From Melioribacteraceae bacterium (GTDB lineage: Bacteria > Bacteroidota > Ignavibacteria > Ignavibacteriales > Melioribacteraceae): DNA of 28,789 bases. Made by a program: the position numbers and the translations under genes. Positions 1 to 9,108 of the stretch are shown in pieces; the stretch's first letter is position 1; each line of letters begins with the position of its first letter. The stretch is taken from the NCBI GenBank assembly GCA_023230485.1, contig JALNXG010000051.1, positions 1 to 28,789 on the forward strand, read 5' to 3'. The notes below the pieces were generated by a model, which was not told the origin of the DNA, did no database searches, and saw only the letters and a program-made list of their open reading frames with translations.

Positions 1-348
1 CATAATAAAGCTGTCGATTTAGTTTTAGAAAATGGAAAGATTGGAAATGTATATAATATTGGCGCAAGTCAAGAAATGAAAAATATTGAGATCGTTAAAT
101 TGATCTTAAGCATTCTTGGTAAGGATGAATCACTAATTGAATATGTAAAGGATAGACCGGGACATGATAGACGGTATGCAATCGATTCATCGAAGATTCA
201 AAATGAACTCGGTTGGAAGCCAGACTATAAGTTTGAACAGGCAATTGAGAATACAGTCAAGTGGTATGTAGAAAATAAAAATTGGTGGGAACGAATTATT
301 TCGGGCGACTATCAGAAGTATTATCAAGACCTATACGGAAATAAATAA
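1..348 (+). CDS. rmlB: dTDP-glucose 4,6-dehydratase, C-terminal part (5' end outside the window)
   Basis: The frame is open from base 1, so the gene begins left of the window and only about 115 C-terminal residues are seen; the first in-frame ATG (76) is internal. The visible part has the RmlB C-terminal features: a VYNIGAS segment, then DRPGHDRRYAID, then LGWKPDYKFEQAI and a final WYVENKNWWE segment. In the extended SDR family the RPGHDRRYAID region lies in the sugar-nucleotide binding part. RmlB converts dTDP-glucose to dTDP-4-keto-6-deoxyglucose in the cytoplasm, the second step towards dTDP-rhamnose and related sugars. Its position just before the export and polymerisation genes suggests it supplies a deoxysugar precursor for the glycan. 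The catalytic N-terminal half cannot be judged here. Confidence 0.93.
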   Translation, partial: HNKAVDLVLENGKIGNVYNIGASQEMKNIEIVKLILSILGKDESLIEYVKDRPGHDRRYAIDSSKIQNELGWKPDYKFEQAIENTVKWYVENKNWWERIISGDYQKYYQDLYGNK

Positions 349-371
349 GTATTATTAATAATAGAGTGAAA

Positions 372-1808
372 ATGAAAAAGATTTTAATCTTAATTTTAGT
401 TTTAACTGCATTTGTAAAGGTTAATGCACAGGATAAAGAAGATTTGTATAAAAGACTAACTTCGTCTTCAATACTTCTACCAATTACAGTAACTATTGGC
501 GGTAACTTTGTTACTTCAGGCACATTCGGTGCTCTTGCAGCACAAAGAGTGGACCATTTTGTTACTCAGATTTTTATCACTTTTCAAAAAGAGAGTTCAA
601 TTGTTATAAATACTTCTCCGGATCAAGAAGAGAAACAAAAAGGTAAAGATTATTCTTTAAGAGATATAACTTTAAAACGTTCCAATGGTCAGATAATAAA
701 AGTAGATTTATTGAAATTTAGGATGACTGGTGATTATAAATATAACCCATATCTTGCTAACGAGGATGTATTAATATTTCCTGCATATAACAAGCTAAAT
801 AATTATGTGGAAATTATGGGAGCAGTGAATAAGTCAACAAAATTTCAGTATGTAGAAGGAGATAGACTCTCCGATGCAATTCTTTTTGCGGGTGGATTGA
901 ATTTAGCTTATGATAATCTTACTAATGCAGAAGTATCTCGAATAAATGAAAATGGGAAGGAAGAAGTTGTTAAAGTTTCCTTAAATTCCGATTTCATGTT
1001 AAAAAGAGGAGATAGAATTAATGTTCTTTTTACAGAGAATTTTAAGCAGAGCTATAAAGCTTTAGTGCTGGGAGAAGTTAAAAATCCGGGCTTTCAATTT
1101 GTATCTAAAGATGGTACACCATTAAAAAACGTTATTGAAAAGGTTGGCGGTTTTTTTGATAAAGCCGATCTAAAAAATGCTATTATTATTAGATACAATA
1201 GTGGTATAAATAAGATCATTACTGATTATGTAGAAACACATGGAAAAGAAGAAAATAAGGACCTCTTAAAATTATTGATTAATGGAAGACAAGAGATGAA
1301 ATCGATGCAGAGGCTGTCTAATTTGAGCGATGAAGATTCAATCTATTTTTTTGTTGACAACTATTTAAGAGTATCTAAAGAGGAAAAGTTAGTTGATTTT
1401 GTTCAATTAAAGGACTCAAATTCGGAAGCTTCGAATTTTTTGATAAACGATGGAGACGTTCTAATTATTCCTGAATTTATAAATAAAATTTATGTTTTCG
1501 GACAAGTACCTCGACCTGGTTATTATGATTATGAATCAAATAAAGAATTAAGATACTATGTAGATCAGTCAGGTGGACTTACAGAAAATTCCAAAGATTA
1601 TGATGAAGTTGTTTTAATAAAAAGTGATTCGCGTGAATGGATTACCGGCGATGATTCTAAAGGCAAAATAGAAGCAGGTGATTTTGTCTATGTACCTAAA
1701 GACCCTCCTCGAACATTTACATGGTATCTAAATAGAGTTAGTTTAAGTGCCGGGATTATTGGAAGTGTCGCTACCGTTATTCTATTAATTAATCAGCTTG
1801 GTAAATAA
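372..1808 (+). CDS. SLBB-domain outer-membrane polysaccharide export protein (Wza-like)
   Basis: This protein of about 478 residues starts with a signal peptide of about 20 residues ending in VNAQ. There is no Cys for lipidation at the cleavage site. At least three SLBB-like segments can be seen, each with a beta-strand/GxVxxPG/GG pattern: around residues 148-195 (IMGAVN...FAGGL), 233-280 (LGEVKNPG...VGGFF) and 370-420 (FGQVPRPG...SGGL). The protein ends with a hydrophobic helix of about 20 residues. In Wza the last helix forms the outer-membrane pore, so a similar role is possible. The canonical N-terminal Poly_export motif is not obvious. A GTG at 366 is in frame, but ATG 372 gives a standard signal peptide. 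It is followed closely by the Wzz-like gene, as in export operons. The export role is an inference from family and context. Confidence 0.85.
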   Translation: MKKILILILVLTAFVKVNAQDKEDLYKRLTSSSILLPITVTIGGNFVTSGTFGALAAQRVDHFVTQIFITFQKESSIVINTSPDQEEKQKGKDYSLRDITLKRSNGQIIKVDLLKFRMTGDYKYNPYLANEDVLIFPAYNKLNNYVEIMGAVNKSTKFQYVEGDRLSDAILFAGGLNLAYDNLTNAEVSRINENGKEEVVKVSLNSDFMLKRGDRINVLFTENFKQSYKALVLGEVKNPGFQFVSKDGTPLKNVIEKVGGFFDKADLKNAIIIRYNSGINKIITDYVETHGKEENKDLLKLLINGRQEMKSMQRLSNLSDEDSIYFFVDNYLRVSKEEKLVDFVQLKDSNSEASNFLINDGDVLIIPEFINKIYVFGQVPRPGYYDYESNKELRYYVDQSGGLTENSKDYDEVVLIKSDSREWITGDDSKGKIEAGDFVYVPKDPPRTFTWYLNRVSLSAGIIGSVATVILLINQLGK

Positions 1809-1815
1809 GTTAAAT

Positions 1816-3057
1816 ATGGGGAACATGGAAAATTTAAATCAACCGGTAAAAAGTGAAAAGACATTTTCAGATTTTTTGATTGTGCTATTAAAATGGCGCA
1901 AAACTATAATCCTAAATGTATTTATAGTTTCTTTAATTGCAATTGCAGTTAGTTTTATGCTTGATAAATGGTACACTTCCACAGCTAATATTATACCTCC
2001 AAAATCTAAAAGTGGATTACTTGGTGATATTGGAAGTGTTTCATCTACAATTAAGGATTTATCAAAAACCTTGGGAAGATTAGGGACTACTTCTACCGAG
2101 GCTTACGATTATCTTGCAATACTTCAAAGTAGAAGAACATCCGATAAAGTAATAAAGAAATTTAACTTACGTGAAGTTTATGAATTTGATTCGGATGACT
2201 ATATAGAAGAAGTGATTGAAGAATTAGATAATAATGTTGAGATGAATGTTGAAGACGAAGGCAATATTACCATTAAAGTTACAGATAAAAGTCCTCAACG
2301 AGCTGCTGAAATGGCAAACTATTTCGTAGAGTTATTAAATGAGATTAGTCTTGAATTAGGCACTTTTGAAGCAAAAAATAATCGTGAATTTATAGAAAGA
2401 AGATATTTCCAAGTTCTTACTGATTTAAAAAATTCAGAAGATTCGTTAAAAATATTCAGTCAAAAGTATTCCATTTATTCTCTTGCTGAGCAGACAAAAG
2501 CCGCAATTTCCGCAGCTGCTGAATTAAAAGCTATGATTGAAGTTCAAGAAATTGAACTCGAACTTGCTAAAAAAACATACGGAAATGATAGCCCTCTAAT
2601 CATGGATAAAAAGGTTATTATCGCAGAAATGAAAAAGAGATTAAATTCAATGAATGTTACAGATAACTCTAAAGAATCAGATGTAACATTATTTACGCCA
2701 TTTTCTCAAATTCCTGAAGTAGGAATTAAATATTTAAGATATCGGCGTGAATTTGAACTCCAGACAAAATTATTGGAATTTATTTTACCTGTATATGAAC
2801 AAGCGAAAATCGAAGAGAAAAAAAATATACCTGTCTGTTTGGTTCTTGATGCTGCTGTACCAGCAGAAAAAAAATCAGCTCCTAAAAGAGTAATAATAGT
2901 TGTAGCCTCTTTTCTTGTATCTTTATTCCTTTCAATTTTATTGGCTCTATTTTTAGAATCTATCAATAATCTCCGTGGAGATGAATCCAGATATAAAAAG
3001 ATTAATGACGGAATATTTATTCCACTTAAGAGAATGTTTTTGATTAGCAGAAAATAA
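1816..3057 (+). CDS. Wzz-like polysaccharide chain-length/co-polymerase protein
   Basis: This inner-membrane protein of about 413 residues has the polysaccharide co-polymerase layout. There is a short cytoplasmic N-terminus, TM1 around residues 31-50, a long periplasmic region rich in charged heptad-like helices (about 180-270), and TM2 around 360-385. A Pro-containing stretch (AAVPAEKKSAPKR) stands just before TM2, as in Wzz. No Walker A or Tyr-rich tail is seen, so it is not fused to a BY-kinase. It should set chain length with the Wzy-like protein and contact the outer-membrane exporter. Start choice: a TTG at 1798 lies inside the upstream gene, and ATG 1816 (7 bases after that gene's stop) or ATG 1825 are both reasonable. 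Its stop overlaps the next ATG by one base. Confidence 0.88.
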   Translation: MGNMENLNQPVKSEKTFSDFLIVLLKWRKTIILNVFIVSLIAIAVSFMLDKWYTSTANIIPPKSKSGLLGDIGSVSSTIKDLSKTLGRLGTTSTEAYDYLAILQSRRTSDKVIKKFNLREVYEFDSDDYIEEVIEELDNNVEMNVEDEGNITIKVTDKSPQRAAEMANYFVELLNEISLELGTFEAKNNREFIERRYFQVLTDLKNSEDSLKIFSQKYSIYSLAEQTKAAISAAAELKAMIEVQEIELELAKKTYGNDSPLIMDKKVIIAEMKKRLNSMNVTDNSKESDVTLFTPFSQIPEVGIKYLRYRREFELQTKLLEFILPVYEQAKIEEKKNIPVCLVLDAAVPAEKKSAPKRVIIVVASFLVSLFLSILLALFLESINNLRGDESRYKKINDGIFIPLKRMFLISRK

Positions 3058-4475
3058 TGAATCAAATTATTCGCAATGAATTTATAAGTAAAACCGAGCC
3101 ATTAAATAAGGTTGGGTTTTCCATTCTTCTTTTAATAGAGATAATTTTATTAGCTTTTTTAGCTTTTGAATATTCTGTTATTGCAATTATTACGGTTGTT
3201 GCTATTATTGGAGTATTTATTCTTTATTGGTTTTACAAAACGCCTTTTGCTTTAGTCCATACATTTTTATTATCTATTCTTGCTGGTGCGGTAGAAACTG
3301 TTAAAATAAGCACAACTAAATCGCAACTTGCATTTGTTGATATTCTTTTCCCTTTGCTAATAGCAATGTTTTTAATAAAATTATTTTTTCATGCAAGCGA
3401 AGATGAAAAGCAAAAATATTATTTGATAATAGGTTTGTATGGAATCTATTTAATATGGTCGTTGATGACTGTTTTTATAGCAGTTGATACAACGTTAGCA
3501 TTAGCGTACTGGAGAAATTATTTTGCAGGTTTTATACTATTCGCATACTCTCTATTAACAATCAAAAGCGCAAATCAAATTAAACTTTCAATTATTTTAT
3601 TAATTACTTGGGGGATTGTTTTAGCAATATTGGAGTTCTCCGTAATCATAACTCTTGGTGGTACGTCAGAAGGATTAATGAAATTATTCTTTACGAAAAA
3701 TTTATTAGCAACTTCATGGGGAAAATCTAATTATCTTGCCGCATTTTATGTTTTGATTATTCCTTTTACAGTTGGTTTTTTGTTGGCATCTAAATCAAAA
3801 ATTACTAAAACAGTATTGTCGTTTTCACTTCTTTTAATGTTTAGTGCTGTTTTAGTTACGCTTTCAAAAGGAGGGATATTAGCTTTAGGTGTTGGACTTT
3901 CTGTCTTTGTAGTAAAAGCAATAAAACCACGTACTATTATTCCAATTCTTTCTGTGATTGCATTAGTTGCAATAATTTTGCTTTTAAACCCAATGACTTA
4001 TGTAATATTTGAGGGTTTAACTAATGTCGATAATAGTTTTTCAACTATGACACGAATTAATTTTTATGTTGATACATGGCATGCATTTTTAAATCATCCA
4101 TTAACAGGTGTAGGACTTGGTAATTTAGGTTTTTATGCTTTGTTTAAAATATCTGCTTCCGCATCAGCACATAATATTGTACTTGGGATGTTAGGTGAAA
4201 CAGGAATAGTAGGTGCTTTAATATTCCTTCCGCTTCTTGGATATGCTTATTTTAGAACAATTAAAAATTATTATACCGAAAAAAACGAAAGAATTAAGAT
4301 ATTACTATGGTCATTTGTCGGAGCATTTACTGGAGTATTAGTGCATTCTATGATAGAACCTAATTTTGAGGGATTTCAATTTGCTGTAATGTTTTGGACT
4401 TCATTAGCTGTCTTCTTTCGATTGAGTGAATTATCGGAAGAAGAAAAATCTTACGTCTTAGGGGCAGATAATTAA
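3057..4475 (+). CDS. O-antigen polymerase/ligase-like membrane protein (Wzy/WaaL family)
   Basis: The protein has 472 residues and about a dozen hydrophobic segments. The Wzy_C/O-antigen ligase signature lies in the long loop around residues 350-385: GVGLGNLGF followed by SASAHNIVLGMLGETG, with the conserved His at about residue 372. In this family the loop acts outside the cytoplasmic membrane and handles undecaprenyl-linked glycan. Sequence alone does not separate a Wzy polymerase from a WaaL-type ligase. The position between a Wzz-like gene and a Wzx flippase favours polymerase. The start ATG overlaps the upstream stop (TAATG), and the stop again overlaps the next gene by one base, which points to translational coupling. 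Confidence 0.85.
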   Translation: MNQIIRNEFISKTEPLNKVGFSILLLIEIILLAFLAFEYSVIAIITVVAIIGVFILYWFYKTPFALVHTFLLSILAGAVETVKISTTKSQLAFVDILFPLLIAMFLIKLFFHASEDEKQKYYLIIGLYGIYLIWSLMTVFIAVDTTLALAYWRNYFAGFILFAYSLLTIKSANQIKLSIILLITWGIVLAILEFSVIITLGGTSEGLMKLFFTKNLLATSWGKSNYLAAFYVLIIPFTVGFLLASKSKITKTVLSFSLLLMFSAVLVTLSKGGILALGVGLSVFVVKAIKPRTIIPILSVIALVAIILLLNPMTYVIFEGLTNVDNSFSTMTRINFYVDTWHAFLNHPLTGVGLGNLGFYALFKISASASAHNIVLGMLGETGIVGALIFLPLLGYAYFRTIKNYYTEKNERIKILLWSFVGAFTGVLVHSMIEPNFEGFQFAVMFWTSLAVFFRLSELSEEEKSYVLGADN

Positions 4476-5926
4476 TGTCTGAGTATGCAAAAATCTCCAA
4501 AAATTCTGGTTACGCATTTTTATCTACTTTTTTTCGATTATTCGCGAATATAATTCTTTTTTGGATTATTGCTCGGTTCTATGGAAAAGAGATATTCGGA
4601 CAATTTACTACTGCACAGACCTTTGCGGCAATGTGTGTTTTGGTAGCTGATTTTGGTTTAGATGTATTATTAACTACTGAGATACCACGCAACATTAATA
4701 ATACCGCAGTTCTTTTCAGAAGATATTTCTCAATTAAGTTAGTTCTTACTTCCATTGCTTCAATAGGGATGCTTTTGATTGCTGTGATTAGCGATTTTAA
4801 TGTTCAAACGAAATACTTGATTATTATATTTAGTTTTTATGCATCATTTACTACACTTACAAATTTTTTATATGCTCTGTATAAAGGTAATGAAAAACTT
4901 CAATATGAAGCTAAAGTATCTTTTATTATTAATTTTGGTGCCTTAATTATTATTTTATTTTTAATATTCTTGCAACAAAGTATAATTGTCCTCGCCATTA
5001 CTTTTTCGGCTACCCGACTTTTAGGAATGTTTATTGCTATTTATTACGCTTATCATTTAGTACCTGACCTAAAATTCAAAGTTGAATTTAAAGAAACAAA
5101 AAATGTTTTATCACAGGTAATGATATTCGGAATGTTTTTAATTTTTGGAAATCTTTTTTTTCAATTGGATACAATATTATTAGCCTTTTTGAAAGGTGAA
5201 GAAAGCGTTGGTATTTATCAGGCTGTATTTCGATTAATAGTTCTTCCCTTGTTAATTCCCGAAGTAATTATAAATAGCCTACTTCCAACTCTTTCACGGT
5301 TGAATTCAGCAGATAATGCTAAGTGGCAGAGACTTAGTGAGATATTTAATAAATTTTTATTAATCATATCTTTTCCAATTTCCATCGTAATTTATTTGTT
5401 TGCAGATATTATAATTGGAATTGTGTATGGGACAGCAGAGTATAGTATAGCGATTCCTATTTTAAGAATATTTGCCTTTATAGTTTTTATTCGATTTTGC
5501 TTTGAGGGAAATGGTCTTATTTTAACAACTTCAAAAAGGCAAAAAACCAGAATGCAGATAGTTTTTATTGCTACTCTATTTAATCTAATCCTAAATTATT
5601 TCTTGATCCCGAAGTACGGAATTTTTGGAGCAGCATATGTTTCGTTATTTACAAATGTTTTTGTTGCAATTGCATATTTTATAGCCACGAAAAAATCTGT
5701 AGGTTCTCCTATTCATACAATGCTGAGTCTTCAATTTGTATCAATTATATTATTTTTACTTCTTTCTTCATTGTTGCTTGATTATTTAAAAGTAGGTTAT
5801 TTGGGACTTATTTCTATACTCATATATTTCTATTTTGTAATAATGTTTGTAATGACGAAACAGGAAAAAAACTATTTTAAGGAATTGAGCATTTTGAAAA
5901 TTAATCGTAATTCAAAACAAACATGA
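4475..5926 (+). CDS. Polysaccharide flippase 1 (Wzx-like, MOP superfamily)
   Basis: The protein has 483 residues and 12-14 predicted membrane helices. It has the usual Wzx N-terminus: a short polar lead, a first helix containing NIILFWIIARFYGKEIFGQF, then a DFGLDVLL segment. A second repeat-like half begins around residue 215 (GMFLIFGNLFFQLDTILL, then GIYQAVFRL). The family moves lipid-linked repeat units from the cytoplasmic to the periplasmic face of the inner membrane. The gene overlaps its neighbours on both sides (1 base with the Wzy-like gene, 4 bases ATGA with the GT2), so it belongs to one translational unit with them. It is one of three flippase-like genes in the window. Confidence 0.88.
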   Translation: MSEYAKISKNSGYAFLSTFFRLFANIILFWIIARFYGKEIFGQFTTAQTFAAMCVLVADFGLDVLLTTEIPRNINNTAVLFRRYFSIKLVLTSIASIGMLLIAVISDFNVQTKYLIIIFSFYASFTTLTNFLYALYKGNEKLQYEAKVSFIINFGALIIILFLIFLQQSIIVLAITFSATRLLGMFIAIYYAYHLVPDLKFKVEFKETKNVLSQVMIFGMFLIFGNLFFQLDTILLAFLKGEESVGIYQAVFRLIVLPLLIPEVIINSLLPTLSRLNSADNAKWQRLSEIFNKFLLIISFPISIVIYLFADIIIGIVYGTAEYSIAIPILRIFAFIVFIRFCFEGNGLILTTSKRQKTRMQIVFIATLFNLILNYFLIPKYGIFGAAYVSLFTNVFVAIAYFIATKKSVGSPIHTMLSLQFVSIILFLLLSSLLLDYLKVGYLGLISILIYFYFVIMFVMTKQEKNYFKELSILKINRNSKQT

Positions 5927-6822
5927 GTACTCCAATAGTATTTATTATCTTAGTTAATTACAACGGTGCTTCGGACACTCTCGAGTGCTTGGAATCGTTA
6001 AAAAAAATCGATTATCCAAATTTTAAAATTGTTGTCGTTGATAATAATTCTTCGGGGAATGATATAGAAGTAATTAATAAAGAATACAGCGATTTTATTG
6101 ATAAGATTATAATTGCGGAAAGTAATCTTGGATTCTCAGGCGGGAATAACTTGGGTATTAATTATGCCCTTGAAAATAATGCTGATTTCATTTTACTTTT
6201 GAATAACGATACAATTGTAGAACCCAATTTTCTTTCAGTTATGGTAAATAAAAGTAAAGAATATCCGGAAGCAGGAATTATTACTTGCAGAATAAATTAC
6301 TTTGATAAAAAAGATGTTTCTTGGTACAGCGGTGGATATATCAGCAAAATAAAAGCATCGGGATTCGATCTTAATCTTCCTAATAATAGTAAAGATACAT
6401 TTTGTTCATTTGCTTCCGGATGCAATCTATTGATTAAAAGGGAAGTGATAGAAAATGTTGGTCTTCTTGATGAAAAATATTTTCTTTATCTGGAAGATAC
6501 TGATTACTGTGCTCGTACAATTCAAGCAGATTATAAAATATTATTCACCGATAAGACAAAAATTTATCATAAAGTCTGTTCAACGACAGGCAAAAATACT
6601 AATATGCTTCCGATCTATTATAGTACCAGGAATCGTTTCTATTTTATTAAGAAAAACTATCCTGATTGGCGAGCAATCTCATATTCTTATCTTTTTTTTG
6701 TGTTATCATTAAAATTCTTTAAGAATTCAAATGAGCGAGAATTTTATTCGGTAGTTAAAAAAGCAGTTTTAGATTTTTTTTCAGGAAGACTTGGTATAAC
6801 TAATTATTTTGATAGAGGTTAG
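5923..6822 (+). CDS. Family 2 glycosyltransferase (rhamnosyltransferase-like)
   Basis: This 299-residue cytoplasmic or membrane-associated GT-A enzyme begins with the GT2 pattern ILVNYNG (about 10-16), followed by VVVDNNSSG (37-45). The metal-binding triad is NND at about 94-96. The acceptor-side motif is LYLEDTDYC near residue 190. The spacing and the SNLGFSGGNN segment (67-76) match the WbbL/RfbF-like branch that often transfers rhamnose, which fits with rmlB upstream. The donor and acceptor cannot be fixed from sequence. The start ATG overlaps the preceding stop as ATGA. Confidence 0.88.
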   Translation: MSTPIVFIILVNYNGASDTLECLESLKKIDYPNFKIVVVDNNSSGNDIEVINKEYSDFIDKIIIAESNLGFSGGNNLGINYALENNADFILLLNNDTIVEPNFLSVMVNKSKEYPEAGIITCRINYFDKKDVSWYSGGYISKIKASGFDLNLPNNSKDTFCSFASGCNLLIKREVIENVGLLDEKYFLYLEDTDYCARTIQADYKILFTDKTKIYHKVCSTTGKNTNMLPIYYSTRNRFYFIKKNYPDWRAISYSYLFFVLSLKFFKNSNEREFYSVVKKAVLDFFSGRLGITNYFDRG

Positions 6823-6831
6823 AGTAAAATC

Positions 6832-7959
6832 ATGCGAATTGGAATTGATGGAAGAGTATTAGATCGGAAAATTACAGGTACGGGAAGATACCTTCAGAAT
6901 CTTCTATTGGAACTACCCAATAATCACGACGATAAAAATGACTATATCCTCTTTACGAATACTAAGCAAAGTTTTGATTCCAAATTCTTTACAATTGTAA
7001 ATGTAAAAGAGTCTTTTATTCCGATGAAGCTCTATTCTCCTATTTGGTTTAATTATGAATTGCCAAAATTATTGAAAGAGTATAGTATTGATATATTATT
7101 AGCACCAAATATTATTGTTCCACTTGTAGATATTGGTAAAACAAAAATAATTACAGTAGTACATGATATTATTCCTCGGATATTCCCTGAATACTATCCT
7201 TATTTTTATAAAAAATATTTATCGATATTTCTTCCTCCAACATTAAAGAAGGCAGATATAATAATAACCGTATCTGAGCAATCGAAAGAGGATCTAGTAG
7301 ATTATTATAATGTACCGGAAGAAAAACTTCGAATAGTATATAATTCTTCAGCTACGATATTTAATACATCTTATTCAAAAGAAGTTGTGAAAAAGATGCT
7401 TGAAGAAAAGCTTTCCATAAAACAAGAATATCTTCTATATGTGGGTGTAATCGATAAAAGAAAAAATGTTCTCGGGTTAATTAAAATTTTGGATCTTATT
7501 AAAAAGCAAGAAAGTAAATTGATTTTGGTAGTAGTTGGTGAGGCGGGATATATTTCAAAGGAATTTTTTGAGGAAATTAATAAACGTAAGGATATAATAA
7601 AACATTTTAATTATGTCGATGACGAAACATTAACTCTGCTTTATTCTAATGCCTTTGCTTTTTTATTCCCTTCCTATTATGAAGGGTTCGGAATTCCACC
7701 ATTGGAAGCTATGCAATCTGGTATTCCTGTTCTTTCATCTAATAAATCTTCTCTCAAAGAAGTTGTAGGGCATGGGGGATTAATTCACGATCCCGATAAT
7801 CATTCTGCGTTTGCAAATGATATTCTAAAATTGGAGAACGATTCTGATTTTTATAATGGCGTAATTAAAAAAGGATTAGAGCAATCAAGAAAATTTGATA
7901 TTAAAAAAATGGCTTCACGATTAGTCAATATTATTAACGAAATACAATTGGATAAATAA
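6832..7959 (+). CDS. Family 4 glycosyltransferase
   Basis: The enzyme has 375 residues and a GT-B fold. The N-terminal domain starts IGIDGRVLDRKITGTGRY, a glycine-rich loop common in GT4 enzymes related to mannosyltransferases. A VVHDIIP segment follows near residue 105 and TVSEQSKEDL near 147. The C-terminal nucleotide-sugar domain has YVGVIDKRKN (about 202-211) and the E-x7-E element EGFGIPPLE with E284 and E292. It is retaining by family rule. It lies 9 bases after the preceding GT2 and 9 bases before the next GT4, inside the same operon. The sugar transferred is unknown; mannose or a related sugar is only a guess from the N-terminal type. Confidence 0.88.
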   Translation: MRIGIDGRVLDRKITGTGRYLQNLLLELPNNHDDKNDYILFTNTKQSFDSKFFTIVNVKESFIPMKLYSPIWFNYELPKLLKEYSIDILLAPNIIVPLVDIGKTKIITVVHDIIPRIFPEYYPYFYKKYLSIFLPPTLKKADIIITVSEQSKEDLVDYYNVPEEKLRIVYNSSATIFNTSYSKEVVKKMLEEKLSIKQEYLLYVGVIDKRKNVLGLIKILDLIKKQESKLILVVVGEAGYISKEFFEEINKRKDIIKHFNYVDDETLTLLYSNAFAFLFPSYYEGFGIPPLEAMQSGIPVLSSNKSSLKEVVGHGGLIHDPDNHSAFANDILKLENDSDFYNGVIKKGLEQSRKFDIKKMASRLVNIINEIQLDK

Positions 7960-7968
7960 ATAACTGAA

Positions 7969-9108
7969 ATGAAAATTCTTATTGTTATTACTAAAGCAGA
8001 TCTTGGAGGGGCACAGGTTTTCGTTTTAAATCTTGCGTCAAAATTAAAACAGAGAGGATACGATGTCGATGTGGCAGCCGGAACCGGTGATTTTTTATTC
8101 GCTGAATTAGAAAAAAAAGGTGTTAATTACTACTACTTGGATGAACTAAAAAGAAACTTTAGCATACTTGATTCATTTTACTTTATTAAAAAATTATATC
8201 AAATTATGAAGCATTCAAAATATGATATAATCCATCTAAATAGTTCTAATACATTAATTAGTGCTATTTCGGTTTGGTTCTTAAAAATAAAACCAAAATT
8301 TCTTTTTACGTTTCACGGACTTTCTTTCTTAGATAAAAATTATAATGCAATACCCGGACTTAAAGCACTTGTTAAATTATATTTTAAAATATTTGCTTCT
8401 AATGTGGATGAATGCGTTTTCGTTAGTGCTGTAAACAAAGAGGAATCGATTAAATCCAAAATTACTGAAAAGGGAGTTGTGATCTATAATGGCTTGGACT
8501 TAAAAGAGAATGATTTTCTTACCAAAGACGAAGCGCGTAAGTTTATTTTCGAGAAATGTAAATACGATGTAAAAAATGATTTTGTAATCGGCTCGACCGG
8601 TAGATTGGCATATCCTAAAAATTATGAATTTCTCATTTCTAATTTTGGCTCAATAAAAAATAAGTATCCTGGAATTAAATTTGTTATAATAGGCGATGGA
8701 CCAGACCTTACCAAGCTAAAAACCTTAGTAAAGACTCATAAATGCGAAGAAGATATTTTCTTTGCAGGTGCAATCAAAGAAGCCCACAAATATATAAAAG
8801 CATTTGATGTATTCACTCTTCCTTCACGTTACGAAGGACTTTCAATAAGTCTGATTGAAGCCATATTTGCCGGTATTCCGATACTTGCCTCTGACGTTGG
8901 TGGAAATATGGAAGTAGTAGGCGAAAACAGCAATCAGCTTTATCAACTTGATGACATCTCCGATTATGTGCAGAATTTAGAATATATAAAAAATAATTTT
9001 GATTCTATTAAAATCAGCAACGCGAAGAGGAAAGAATTGTTTTTATTAGATGGCATGGTGGATTCATACATTAAAGTATATAAGGATTTATTAGAATCGA
9101 AAAAATAA
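7969..9108 (+). CDS. Family 4 glycosyltransferase
   Basis: This 379-residue GT-B enzyme opens with ITKADLGGAQVFVLNLA, the donor-side loop found in many GT4 proteins. TFHGLSF lies near residue 115. In the C-terminal domain are GSTGRLAYPKN (about 207-217), VIIGDGPDL near 243, and the E-x7-E motif in YEGLSISLIE with E289 and E297. It is cytoplasmic and likely adds one residue to the lipid-linked repeat unit. The end of this gene overlaps the probable true start of the next flippase (the ATAA at 9105-9108). Confidence 0.88.
   Translation: MKILIVITKADLGGAQVFVLNLASKLKQRGYDVDVAAGTGDFLFAELEKKGVNYYYLDELKRNFSILDSFYFIKKLYQIMKHSKYDIIHLNSSNTLISAISVWFLKIKPKFLFTFHGLSFLDKNYNAIPGLKALVKLYFKIFASNVDECVFVSAVNKEESIKSKITEKGVVIYNGLDLKENDFLTKDEARKFIFEKCKYDVKNDFVIGSTGRLAYPKNYEFLISNFGSIKNKYPGIKFVIIGDGPDLTKLKTLVKTHKCEEDIFFAGAIKEAHKYIKAFDVFTLPSRYEGLSISLIEAIFAGIPILASDVGGNMEVVGENSNQLYQLDDISDYVQNLEYIKNNFDSIKISNAKRKELFLLDGMVDSYIKVYKDLLESKK

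Noticed and set aside
2706..3065. A 119-codon minus-strand frame over the end of the Wzz-like gene.
   Set aside because: It lies entirely opposite a well-supported membrane helix and Pro-rich region, with no independent evidence.
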